Positions 8,711-21,000 of a stretch of 64,000 bases of DNA are shown here, one piece after another. Position 1 is the stretch's first letter. Each line of letters begins with the position of its first letter. The stretch covers positions 9,734,001-9,798,000 of the forward strand of contig NC_087104.1 in assembly GCF_963855985.1 (NCBI RefSeq). The letters run 5' to 3'. The translations under genes were made by a program, and so were the position numbers. This stretch comes from Ostrinia nubilalis. Its lineage: Eukaryota; Arthropoda; Insecta; Lepidoptera; Crambidae. A model generated the notes under the pieces. That model was given only the letters and a program-made list of their open reading frames with translations. It made no database searches and was not told the DNA's origin.

Positions 8711-10572
8711 ATTCTTCGGCTTATTCCACTATTCCCCATTGACAATCCCCGTCAACGGGGAATAGTGAACTTTTTGTTTACTAATCCCCGTTAACGCCAA
8801 TTGGAGCTTATAATAGGGAATAATGAACTAACAAGTTCATTAATCCCCGTTATATTAGGATTTTATTTTTAACGTAATGGGTATTAATGAACTTTTCAGT
8901 TCATTATTCCCTAATATAAGTTTTATAAGCTCCAATGAGGATCATTTCGATTTTTAGCTGTGAATGCAGATTTATAGGGCTAAGAAATCCTTAATACACA
9001 GTCCAAAAATTTTTGTTCTACGACAAAAATTGACGAAGTTATGGCCAAATTACTAAAAAAGATCACTGACCGCCCGGCGCGGGGACGATGACGTCATTAT
9101 ATCCGATCCGAACGCTGCCGGCGTACTGCGTGGATAGAAAATATTTTTTTCTAGCCAAACTATCAGTTTTAGAGAAAAACTTGTAATGACATTTATTCAT
9201 CAGAATAAAGTAAGCTATCGATAGGTAATTTTTAAAAATAGAAATTGTAAAAAATAACGCAAAAAATCCATATGCTCATACGATTCAATGGAACGCAGAG
9301 ACGCGATTGGGGTCTCCGCGGTGGTATATTTGGCGATTTATTCAAATAAAGTGTTCATAAGTGTTGTCTTCTTCCAAGTAAAATATAAAAATGTATAAGT
9401 ATTAATTTATTTACTTCTAACAATAAGGTATAGCTGAGGCAGATACACTCTGCCTAGGCTACAAGAAATTGCTATGAAGATCATTTCGATGTACACGCAA
9501 TACCTACAATGAGTTAAACCTACGTATACTATTCGCCGTGCCCATGGGCGGGCCAGCTGCTGCAGGAAAGGACAGCTGCTCCCTCCTGGAAATCTATTTA
9601 ATCTTAGCCCAGAAGCTGGGTATGACTACCTCGCCCTCCCCCCCCTCTCCCCAGGTCATAAGCTGGGGATGACTTCCCCCTCGGCCAGAAGTTGAAGTTG
9701 GGTTTGATTTACCCCCCCCCCAGGCCCGAAACTAAGTATGACTTGACCCCTCCCCCTCCCCCCAGGCCAGAAGCTGGGTAAGGCTTGCCCCTCCCCCAGG
9801 CCATAAGCATAAGCTGGATATGACTCCCCTTCGGCCAGAAGCTGGGTATGACACCCCCCCCCCCATGCCAGAAATGCCAGAAACTGGGTATGACTTTACC
9901 CCCCCCCCCCCCCTACCCTCAGGCCAGAAGCTGGGTAAGGCTAACCCCTCCCCCCAGCACATAAGCATAAGCTGGGTATTACATACCCCCCCCCCCCCCC
10001 CCCTCCAGGCCAGAAACTGGGTATGACTTGCCTCTCCCCCCCTCCCACCAAGGCCAGAAGCTGGGTAAGGCTTGCCCCTCCCCCCAGGCTATAAGCTGGG
10101 TATGATTTATCCCCCCCCCCCCCCACAGGCCAGAAACTGGGTATTATTAGCATCATATTATGTATTATTATGAATACAAACAATCATTAAGTTACACTCA
10201 CCCCAACCGCGTCTCCGCATTGCATCGAATCCTATGAAAATGTGGTTTTTGGACATAGCGATACTTATTTTTCACAATTTTTATTTTTAAAAATTACTGG
10301 TCGATAGGTTACTTTATTTTGATGAATAAATGTAATTAAAAGTTTTTTTCTAAAACTGATAGTTTAGCTGGAAAAAAATATTTTTCATCCCAATAGTACG
10401 CCGGCTGCGCTCGATTCGGATATAGTGACGTCACGCGGCCCTGCGTACGTTGACTTTTAGCGGCAAAAACGGCCTATGTTTATTACTTAATATCTTCGTA
10501 AGTAATGGTCCGATTTCGATAATTCAAAAAGGTATATCTTTTTTATGTCTTAAAGATTGTGGAATAAACCGG
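8711..10572. mobile_element. Nonautonomous foldback DNA element, 1.86 kb
   Basis: It is inserted in an RTE tail with a TTCTTCC direct repeat at 8704-8710 and 10573-10579. Its ends are loosely inverted (GGCTTATTCCAC at left, GTGGAATAAACCGG at right). Inside are two long inverted arms of about 250 bp (roughly 9080-9330 and 10195-10445), sharing GACGTCA, CCGGCGTACT, AAACTATCAGTTTTAGA and CTATCGA blocks. There is a smaller foldback at 8740-8935 and a poly-C minisatellite in the centre. No transposase frame is present. The superfamily is unknown to me. Confidence 0.65.
9600..10145. repeat. Poly-C minisatellite
   Basis: About ten units of a 45-65 bp repeat, CAGGCCAGAAGCTGGGTATGAC followed by a run of 6 to about 18 C, lie head to tail. 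All predicted frames here are repeat translation, not genes. The G-rich minus strand has many G-runs separated by short spacers. Confidence 0.85.
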
Positions 10573-10635
10573 TTCTTCCCGCGACCTTCACCTGATCGTA
10601 AGAACTTTTCTGCCCCATCGGCCATCATCTCTTAG

Positions 10636-12380
10636 CAAAAAAAAGCAAATTATAGTTTTGGCTGATTTGAATGACCTAAATGTGACACAAATTTTTCAAC
10701 ATTTCAGGTAACCGAGATTTCCAATGGTGTGATTGGAAGGTAAAGGTGCACATTAACTACTTAGATTTCCACATCATATCTGCGATGGTACTGGTTTATC
10801 TGTCTCGCTCTTGACTACGCGTGAACGTCATTTCGTCCCATTCGCTCTTGTCAGAGGCCTAATTATTCAACTCAACGTCTGTTACGATCGTTTTCAATGT
10901 GACTATTTGATTACAACCATCGCTGGTTCAAAGACAATTTGTCAGTGATTTGTATTGCGGCAGCAATGGATGTATACTGTATAACCCGATGTGACGTCAC
11001 GGCTGCCAAGTGCGCAGTTAATTCAATCGGGTTGTATCTTAAACTGAAAGAAATTTTGAGAGACGCTGACTTGTATAATTAGGCAGCGGAATGTCTTAGA
11101 GAATCATGTTAATATTATAGTTTGCTAGTTGCGATATGCAAAACGTATTTTTATACTACATATTTACTACTACTACTACTGCGGGTATTCAGAGACTTGA
11201 GTACACATCAATATATTAATATTGTACTTATTACTCGAAAATACAAGTATGTACTGATGTTCTTTTGGAATCAATATTTAACTACAGCTCATTGTTTTAT
11301 TTATTACAATTGTTAAACTAAGTGGGTTACACACACACGTTAGCTTTTCTGTCAATTACTTCCTGATAACTAAATCAATAAATTTAGTACTTACTAAGCA
11401 TACTAATAGGGCTTTAAAACGCAAACTATAGAATTTATTTCCTTGATTCAAATAATAATCATGTTTATCAATAAATAGTAGTTAAATAATTATTTATCGA
11501 TACTATCTTCAGCATTATACATAAAACAGATATAAAGAAATATATTTTTGCAGTTCTTTACAAAACGATAAATAAATAGAGTAATACGATCACTTTCTGT
11601 AGACAATATTTTGTATTTAGTTTATTGTAAAAAGGTGATAGGTTAGGCTAATGTAGAAGTTAGATATCATGTGATTCAATCGTTGTACTTTATTGCTAAA
11701 TATTTCCGCAATATGCATTTATCTCTTAAATTTCGCCTGTGCATTTTGTTTTACAAGTCCAGATGTATGTATTTTAATATAAATAAATGTATGTACGGAA
11801 TACATTTTTGTAGCTAGTGCCAAAATTGGAAATATCAGAATATTTATGTATAAATTTTATTATAATATACTATCGTCGTTTGTTATTAAAATAGTAGCGT
11901 GCGACATATTTTAAAAATCAAACCATCCTACTACCATGAATGTCACGATATGATTTTGTCGTGGCGTAAATATCAAATTTAGCTGACATAATACCACGAT
12001 AAAATTATGTCGTGTTGTTCTTGCTGGCCCGGCAGAAATATATTTTTCGATAAATACTTTTTAAGTGTAAGTACCGCAGCTAACGCAACGCATTCCAGGC
12101 TTCAAAGTTTTTAACTCTATACTAAAAAACCTAAGTCATGTAAGTATTTATAACCTTTTCTGTTGGTGCTTTTTATTAAACTCTTAGAAAATAATCGTAC
12201 GAATAACGTATAAGTAGACGAAACGATTGACATTATTAATTGACGATTCATATCTTGTTGTGAAGTCATTACTTTGCTAATAAAAATTATTGTAAAGTTA
12301 CAAGTCACTGTGACTCGCGGGCAATTATTCCTAATATTGACAGCACCTGTCTTGTTTCGTCTTTATCGCAATTCGACTTT
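10636..12380. other. AT-rich intergenic DNA, no gene seen
   Basis: This is the space between the convergent 3' ends of FKBP8 and PIGG. No frame resembles a protein, and I see no RNA gene. Confidence 0.5.
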
Positions 12381-12382
12381 TA

Positions 12383-12462
12383 GAGGGCATGCACACCATG
12401 TTTTTTCAGCAATTGCATGTGCCTTGATGGCGCCTGAAAAAACCGTGGTGTGCTTGGGCCCT
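12383..12462. repeat. Short inverted repeat (hairpin)
   Basis: GCACACCATGTTTTTTCAG at 12391 is mirrored by CTGAAAAAACCGTGGTGTGC at 12433, with further partial pairing outside. It is probably a small MITE remnant. Confidence 0.5.
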
Positions 12463-14607
12463 TTTATCCGTCTACGAAAAACTGTTTCCACTGTAGTTCT
12501 CTTGTAGTTGAAGTTCGCAATGAGCGCGACAATCTTTTGCTTTTCACTTTGGAATATCCGAGACAAAATAGACTCGTGCGACTGCTCATTGATGTTAGAA
12601 CCATTGGAAGCATCATTCTGTTTCTTTAATGATTGTCGCGTTGTATTCAGTGAGATATAGTGAGCTTAGCTAGATTTGAGCTTATAATATTCTAAAAACT
12701 ATCAAGCCATGCTGGTAATGGTTAATCAAATAAAATGTATATGGAAATGCTGGTCCATTGTAATAGTCCAACGCATTCCAAATATCAGGACTGATTGACG
12801 TCAACGTAAAAAAATGTATGTTGATACACTATCAAGCTTATGTTTCCGCTTAACTATTGTATTAGTCCTTTTATTTTATTGTATTTCCGTGTATTTTCTT
12901 CTACATATTGGCTTGTAATCTAGTGTCTATAAAAATCACGTCTCATTTTGTTGGTTATTTATTTATGTTGAGTTTTTTGTATTTATTACCTAAAGCAATT
13001 GTTATTTGTCATCAAAACAGATGGACGTAACTATTCTTATCAGTTTTTTTTTTATTGTTACGCTTGTGAGGGCTGAAGTAAATGCAAATTGAACGTCAAT
13101 ACTTTTTATTTAGACGATAAAATATGACATTGGTATAGGATCATAATGTAATATTACAGTAAAAATGTAAAAAAAAAGAAATAAAAAATATGGTGGTTCC
13201 AGTAAACACATAATCATTTGTTGCAAACATTGTTTCATTTAATTTAGGTAGCATTTCTGCTGTTTCGGAGTTGGGTGGATAAAATCACTCTTTCCCTTAT
13301 TGTTTTCCTTTGGTGTGTTAAATACATTAAAACTCCACCCATCTTCGCTTCAAAGAAAACTCCACTTTAAAATAGTCAGATGACGCGTTTTGTCGCACTT
13401 TGTGCACATTTGACACGGAATGTATTGGCCATCATAAGTAAGACAAACCGAGCGTAAAACCCGTCATCTAGAAAAACACTTGCCTTAGGTAAGTACTTAA
13501 AAAATATGCCTCTTTTCTACATTACATGAAGGGAGGCGAGAGCTCTTCACAAGTTTAAATAGTCTTACATTATTAACATTTAGATTTTAGATAAATTGAA
13601 TAATTATACTTATTTAATAGTTTTTTTTAATTATGAATAGGTGTTGTCTGCTGCCCTGCCTGGTGGTAGCGGATTCGAATTCCGCGAGGGCAAATACTTG
13701 GAGACATGGACATCAAATATTTATTGTATCTATTCTATTGAAGTGTGTTAACTGTTTTCTACATGCTTTTAATGGCTAGTTACAATAATTTAAACATCAA
13801 CAACAACATAGAATCCCATAAAGGTACACATGATACAAGTACATAGATATGTCAATCCGTCATGCTCTCAGAAATAAGAATACAGTAATATCTTTTTAAA
13901 ATATGTTTGTCTTTCTACTCAATGGTGTTTATTTATCAATATTACATTTATGAATAAAATTGTATACGTGGTTCAGTGCGCAATCGCGCTAGAGATCGTA
14001 CTTGTAAGTGTTCTACACATTGATACACATAAAAGACATTCCTACTCATCTAAACTAATAATAATCTGGCAAATATCTTTGTTCGTTCGTTCGAACTAAT
14101 AATAATAATGTGACAAATATCTATTTATAAGGAAATCATACAACATTTGCTTTGGTACTAATCGAATGCAATGTCCAAACTCCAAACCTTGAGACTCAAT
14201 TTTGAAGCAATAGTAGCATGCAATTCTTAAAAACGATATTTCTCTGCTCGTCTTAAGTATTTGTATAGTACACATTATAATATGAATATCATGGACAAAA
14301 TGACTTGACACCATTCCCAGTCACAACTTCTCTAAAAGCACATTTCATTCCAGCGTTGCAAACCCAATTTTCCAAGTGATGTAAAAAGGATTTTTGATTG
14401 CATTGAAAAAAATAAATAGTAAGCAAACAAGAGCTGCCGAAGGTTCATACTGTCATACAAAATTCACAGGAATGTATTTGGAAATATGTAATTCAATTCA
14501 TTGGCGATTATCAGTCAACAAATAATAACAACCCAGTTCAAGATAAATTCGATTGCTTCAAAATCACGCCGCCTTATCCTTAAAAATAAAACAGTCTTCG
14601 CCTCAAG
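12463..14607. other. Intergenic DNA, no gene seen
   Basis: AT-rich, with only short unsupported frames. A tRNA box-B-like motif (GGATTCGAATTCC) near 13670 is isolated and not called. Confidence 0.5.
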
Positions 14608-14760
14608 GCTTGGCCAAACCAACGCGTGCAGCCTGCGCGATGGCGATTAGGTATCTTGTATGAATTTGTAGTGAAAAGTTCACACTAACGCGTCGATCTA
14701 TGCACGCGCAGTAATCGCCATTTAGCCGACGCGATCTACACGCGTTGGTTTGGCCGAAGC
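14608..14760. mobile_element. MITE with 20-bp terminal inverted repeats
   Basis: GCTTGGCCAAACCAACGCGTG at the left end is mirrored by CACGCGTTGGTTTGGCCGAAGC at the right. Inner blocks GGCGATTA and TAATCGCC are also inverted. It lies 44 bp downstream of the PIGG stop codon, within its probable 3' UTR. Confidence 0.65.
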
Positions 14761-14803
14761 GTTACCCGTTTCAATTATCTAATTACCCTCATTAATACTC
14801 GTA

Positions 14804-15059
14804 TCACAGTCTTGACTTCAGCGTCACGATTCGGGCCAGCCCACTAGTGAAGTGGGCTAGGAGTACGATGAATGCTATGGTGCTCAGTGCTTGTAGCGTG
14901 AAAACTGTAGCTGCCAAATCGTAAAGCAGTTTGGGGGAGAACACTGACCAGACGAATAGGTGGTGCTTGAAGAGGATCGCGATGACGCTGTATACGGATA
15001 TGGAGTAGACGCGGTGGAATGCGAATATGTTTGAGACGCGCCACACTGTCTGGAGGTAC
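14804..15059 (-). CDS. PIGG: PIGG exon 12: C-terminus
   Basis: The acceptor is TTTTTCTCAG. It reads KHHLFVWSVFSPKLLYD, the family's most conserved C-terminal block, then a last helix and a TGA at 14804-14806. Confidence 0.93.
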
Positions 15060-18000
15060 CTGAGAAAAATAAAAAGTGTTTTATTTATCGATAGGACATC
15101 ACCTTCATCCCTACAGTCTATCTAAAGTTCTTGCATTTCAGGAGCAAAGCTGATAGCTACTATTGCTTGCTTATTACATTCTGTGTAGCTGACGCTGAGC
15201 GTATTCTAAGAATCTAACTGGCAATTCCCTGGTAACCCAAACAAAAGGAAAAAATTTTTTAACGCACGTTTCAAAAGTGAAGAGCACACATGTCATCTAT
15301 TTAGTGATCAGATAGATCAAGTAAATCACTCACAAAGTTTGACACTAGAGTTGCTGTCAGTTTTTACAGCCCAAAGAAGGTCCTACAGCTGTCAGAAGGT
15401 TCTAGAAACACTCACTGCTCCCAAGTTTCAGCAACGACCGGTATTTGGCAGAACAGCATGCAGCCGGCGAGCGCGGGCCCGGCGTAGGCGTGGAGTCCCA
15501 TGCGTGCCGCCACGCGCACTGGGCAGTATTCCCGGAGCCCTACGTAGCCCGCCCCTAGGTCTACGGACGCTAGGCTGTTGGAGTTGCCCTGGAGGAACAC
15601 AAAATAGTTCAATCAAAGCTCATTGCTGGACGCATCTAGGGGACATAGGACATTTTAGTCAAAGCTGGACGCAAAAGAAAGCACGATCTTCTGCCTTTTC
15701 ATCCAGCTACTGCCAGGTATCGGGTGTATGCTACGTTTGAATCGCGCCACAAGTTTTGGAAATGGATATAATATCGTCTCGAGTGTAGACTACGTTTCTG
15801 CTAATGTAGCGGACTCTTGTCTGATAGGTCGATGACCTCAAGATTTAGTTAACAACTACCGGCATATACATATTAAAAAACCGGCCAAGTGCGAGTCGGA
15901 CTCGCGCACCGAGGGTTCCGTACAAACCTGCAAGGTTTACAAAGTTCGTTCATTACGACAATCGAGTCATAACTATGGTATTTTTATTGCAAAATGAAAT
16001 TCATAACATTACAATGGGGAAAGTAACTACTTAAAAGGAGAATGCCCAAAAGTGGTATCGCTCGAAATCTAATTGTACATTGAGGGTACCACACCGTAAA
16101 TTCCTTTCTTCATTTGTAATGATTTGCGAAAGTAGTAAGAAATTGTAAAACCTCCGGAATAAAATCCGATTTTAATAAAAAGTATTGTAACAATGAGCTG
16201 CAATCAGCAACACCTATCACCGAGCAACGACACTACGTAGTTCGCACGGTTGTCAATAGATGGCGCTGTTCGTAGTTAGCTCGCGGTATCATTTGATTTT
16301 TTCCTGTCCTTAAGTAGTCAGGGCTAACCACAAACCCCTTTCCCCTTGCAAAATGGTATAAATAACATTGGTATGCACGCAAGATTATTTTGTGTTTATA
16401 TCTGATCCTTATCAAATAACGCTAGCTTTGGCGTAGCTAGGGTTTTTTTAGGCAGGGTAACTATCTACAAATATAAAACAAGTATTCTAAGGTAAAACCT
16501 GTAGCTATGCCAATGGACACCATTCATTTCACTTAAACCAAAATTACGTCAAAGTCCTGAGTTTTATAAAAAAAAAATATGCGGTATGATTATTTTTTAT
16601 TTATTTATTTTTCCTATATTTGCATTATAGGTAGGTACCTACCTCAGCGTTTTGAATTTTTGCGTTGATTTAGAATTTCTCACAGTTTAGAGGCAATTAG
16701 ATTTAAGAAGTGTTTGATATGAATTTCAACTTTAAGGCGATAGGTGAGGCAAAACTGCAAAATAGACCTCTCTTTGAATCCCTACTCCTCCTAAATGGAT
16801 GATCCAAACAAGAAAAAAAAATATGTGTGAGATGTATAATATCTTAAACTAAAAAATTGTTGTTCGTTTTTTTTGTTACAACTATTAGTTTTGGTAGAAA
16901 AAATTCTTAACTTTCTTCTAATTTCACCAAAGAAATTTCCTACTACTCCTAAACGGCTGAAGCGATTTTAATGATTCTTTCACCAAATGATAGAAAATTT
17001 AATTATCTAAAAAATTGTTGTTCATTTTTTTTCAAAAATAATGTATTACGTGTCATACATTCAAAATACCCTGTAATTTCCACACGCGGGCCGCGCGAAT
17101 GCGGGAGCTCAGTCTTTCACTAGCGTTCGCACGGGGAGGCTGTGTCGCACATCGGCACGCTCCGCTTCTTTGTTTTTCTATAAAGAATTTGTAGCGCAGA
17201 TGGTACACTCGGTACTCATAGTAGTTCGGCGGCTGAATGAAAGTGATCTAAGTAGCTACTTACTACGTCATTTTAAACATGTATAGGTTATTATAAAATG
17301 TTTAAGATAATTTAAATACATAGGTATACAAGATGCTAATTATCAATTTTTTCTAGATTTATTATATACTTCGAGATATACATAGGTATTTTTTTTTATT
17401 ATGTATTAGTAGGTAATAATAATAAAACAACGCACTTAGGTATAGGAAATCACAAGACAACAAAAAATACCTACAAAGGATTATTTAAATTCTGTAATTA
17501 ACAAAACCGTATGTTATTAATTTCTTGGAAACTATCACATCACTTTTGTGCATTTTGCGTTTCGATTGATATTAATCTACAGGGTACCCCGTTTGGTATA
17601 TTGGTTTTGGTTGGTTTGAGTTTTCTTTATCTCATTGGTCTCCACAAAAAATCGGAATTTTTCCCAGGGAATTTTCGATTCATCCAGCTCAATCATCTCG
17701 TCGCGAATAGGGTTAGGTAAATTGATAGGTACCACCTATTTCGATCCCTGATAATAATATATAAAATATACCTACAGGTGTTTGGTAGAACGTTAGACAA
17801 ACTTCGTATGTTAGGTCATTTTGAATAAAGGTTCGCCCATTTGACCCTAAATGAGCTACTTTTTTGATTGATATTTTTATAATTATGTTTTTTTTTCGAA
17901 ATTTGACCTAAATCTGCTTCTTTTTTTGTCGCGTTTTCAACCGATTTTTTTTTATTTGGTATGAAGATCCAATATGTCTTTACTCTAATAAAAACATTTT

Positions 18001-21000
18001 ATATCCAGATAATGATTGAATAGCTAATTACGAGCAGCCAAAGTTTAACAAAAGTATAAAACACGATAAAAAATTTAACTTGAAATTGATTAAAAAATGA
18101 AATGTGTTTTTAAGATCATTAAAAACATCTAATTATCTCTTCTTTCCAACGATAATAACTAAATATCACTTGTAGTAATTAGATATTGGATTTCGACAAA
18201 AATTCAAAGTTTAGTGATGAAAATGTGAAAATAATATAAAAAAATATCCATCAAAAGTTTCTTCAAACATCTCCATCTTTTCTGATATACTGTTTTTCAT
18301 AGCTTTTTTATATGATTTATTTCAAAATCAAATCAAAAATAATAACCGCATAGAAAAAGAAGTCTGTTTTTGTATGTGGCTTGATTTTTCGGCTGCCTAT
18401 GATGCAGCCGTGATCACAAGCAGACTGGCAGCTGGCGGAATTGTCCGTTCGGGTGGGCTTAAATATTTTAAACTACCCTCATATTGTCATAATGTTACAT
18501 TGTAGTGGTGTTACCTCGACACACAGTATTCGTATTCGTACTTGACATGTAACTCATATAAAAATGTCGCTCAATCCGTGTTTATCTATTTTAGTTGAAA
18601 TGGAACGCAAAAATCTAAAATCTTATTTTTCTCTCGATTTTACCAAAAAATAATAACGGAGAAAGTAAAGTCTTAAATTGTATTCGATGATCAAAAATAT
18701 TTATATTCAAAGATGATCACGAATATCGTCAGCCTAACTTTCAAACTGCTTAGGTATGTCCCTTTTTGCAAACTTTACAGGAGGAAATAACTGTTTATTT
18801 TTCATAGTTATGGTACTAATTAAAGTATAATAATGTCTAATTGAAATATAATCATTTATTTCAATTTTGTTTCTTAATATTTTAAACTACATATGTTGCA
18901 TTTTTTTTTACTCTAAAATTATCACTTCAAGGGATTTATTGCAACAATATCTATTTTAACCGTAAATTATTTACCGTTAAAATAGATATTGTTGCAATAA
19001 ATTCCGTGAAGTGATAATTTTGGAAATTTGTTTCAGTTTGAAAATATGCTGACGATAATTATTATTATTCTGTATAATGATTTATTTTCTTTTTTTTAAC
19101 TCTGTTTTGAAACACAAAATAAGCATCGCAATTTTTTTCGATCTGCGTAAATTAAAATCGAGTCAACATTCCCGTAGGCAGTTATGTTAGAATTGACAGC
19201 GCTTCGCATCTGTATTCTGAGCGCACTTTGGTATCAGGCAGAAGCGCGGGCGCGCGGCGGGTGGCGCGTTGTCTCGCTCTAATGCTCAAGGTCGTTCGGC
19301 CATGTAATCGCCTTAATATCTCTACGCGTTCATGTGAAAAAGGGTAGGTAGTAAGTTTATAATTATTAAAAAAATATTTTATGTCATGTAAGCAAAAATA
19401 ATATTTTAAATTTTATATAACTTCAAATTTATCATTTTCGCAATTTTTCCTTTATCTGTACTATATAACGTTGCTTCGTGCCGAATTTCAAGATTCTGAG
19501 TTCACAGGAAGTACCTTGTAGGTTTTGATTCCCTAGCGTGTGACGGAAATTCGTCTAAGGTGTCGGTATAAACTGCTGTATCTTTTGATCGCGTTAACTT
19601 AGAAGTTTGATTTTTTTACTTCTTAAAGGGACAATAGATCTAGGTATTTGGTATAAATTTCAATTTGATACCTTTATTCGTTCGTGAGAAATAAGGTAGT
19701 AAGTTTCATTTTATTAAAATATTTTTATTATATTATATAACTAAAAAAATGTAATTTTCGCAATTTTTCCTATATTTGCATTATATGACAATGCTTTATG
19801 CCAAATTTCAAGATTCTGAGTTTACGGGAAGTATCCTGTAGGTTTTGATTCCTTTGCGAGTGTCGAAAATTTGTTGAAAATATCGACATAATCGGCTGTA
19901 TCTTTTGATTGGCTTGGCTTAGAAGTTTGATATTTTCACAGCTTAAAGGGACAATAGACCTGAGTATTTCATGTGAATTTCAGCTTGATACGTTCACGCG
20001 TTCTTGAGATAAAGGGTCTTGACAGACGGACGGACGGACAACAAAGTGATCCTATAAGGGTTCCGTTTTTTCCTTTTGAGGTACGGAACCCTAAAAATAT
20101 CAAAAGGGAATGCTAGTGCCTCCTAAACGATAGCTAGATTGTATTCTAGATTCTTTTCATAAAAATCGAACTGTTAATTCCCAGCATATCAAGACTTCTA
20201 TTGTAATAACTTCATTTAAAAGGTATCATATAACAACATGAGTACATATTTCTGCAGATTTACTCGCCTGATAGAAGAAGAAAACGCTGCCGATCCACAG
20301 ATGCACGAACGTTTGAGTGATGACATCGACCGCCTCCATATGCCTGCAACTTTTAGCATCCAGTAACTTGTGGTCCAAGTACTTCGCCGTCAGCTCACAC
20401 GTTATGTGAATGCTAGGGATCAGGATCACATTGTGGGGCCTCATCAGCAAAGCTATCACCAACATCATGTTGTTCAACATCAAATGGGACACAGAACGGA
20501 CCAGGTTGAGTTTCACTTCGCTCAGATTCCACGGCTCTTCGATCAACGGTTGGTAGATATAGTCTTCCGTCTTCGCTTTAGGTTTGTTGTATTCGAACGT
20601 GTTGTTGCTCTTGATTTTTTTGCCGCAGTTCCTGAATATACCCACGTAGGTCAGGATTTCGAAGACGAATTGTGCTGTGATTAACCCCCAAAACACGTTT
20701 ACGATTATAACAGGGTCCCACGTCTCGACGTCTGAGAAGGGGCAGTATAGAGACTGCGTGGTGACCCGGTAGGCGAGGATGCATAGCGTCGATAATACGG
20801 AGAGCACAGCATGGATGTAGCAGATATTGTTCGTGTATTTAAGGTTCCTGATGCATAGTACTAATGTTGCCAGGGTACCTATAGACAAACATTATATAGA
20901 AGTCAACTCGGTTATTCAATTTCAAGTGTGTTTGCGGTTCGTTCGTTCGTTTCAGCCAAATGACGTCCACTGCTGGACAAAGGCCTCCCCCAAGGTTTTC

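Larger units (their letters stand above)
8615..10635 (-). mobile_element. RTE LINE 3' tail split by a foldback element
   Basis: The left part (8615-8710, with CCACTGCTGGACAAAGGCC) continues at 10573-10635 (TTCTTCCCGCGACCTTCACC, then CCCCATCGGCC). The break matches the uninterrupted copy at 20945-21090, which has the two halves adjacent. The intervening 8711-10572 is a separate insertion. Confidence 0.7.
15872..20095. mobile_element. Large lepidopteran interspersed element (GGGTTCCGTA ends) in PIGG intron 10
   Basis: It opens with CCGGCCAAGTGCGAGTCGGA, then GAGGGTTCCGTAC, and closes with AAGTGATCCTATAAGGG and GAGGTACGGAACCCT. The GGTTCCGTAC/GTACGGAACC ends are inverted. These end sequences are very common in moth and butterfly genomes. 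The body is AT-rich and has no transposase frame. It includes a hairpin at 18915-19021 and a two-copy tandem repeat at 19343-20030. It may be one element or several nested ones. Confidence 0.6.

Noticed and set aside
9732..10183. Overlapping glycine/proline-rich frames
   Set aside because: Translation of the poly-C minisatellite.
13660..13695. tRNA gene
   Set aside because: Only a box-B-like motif; no cloverleaf or box A at the right distance.
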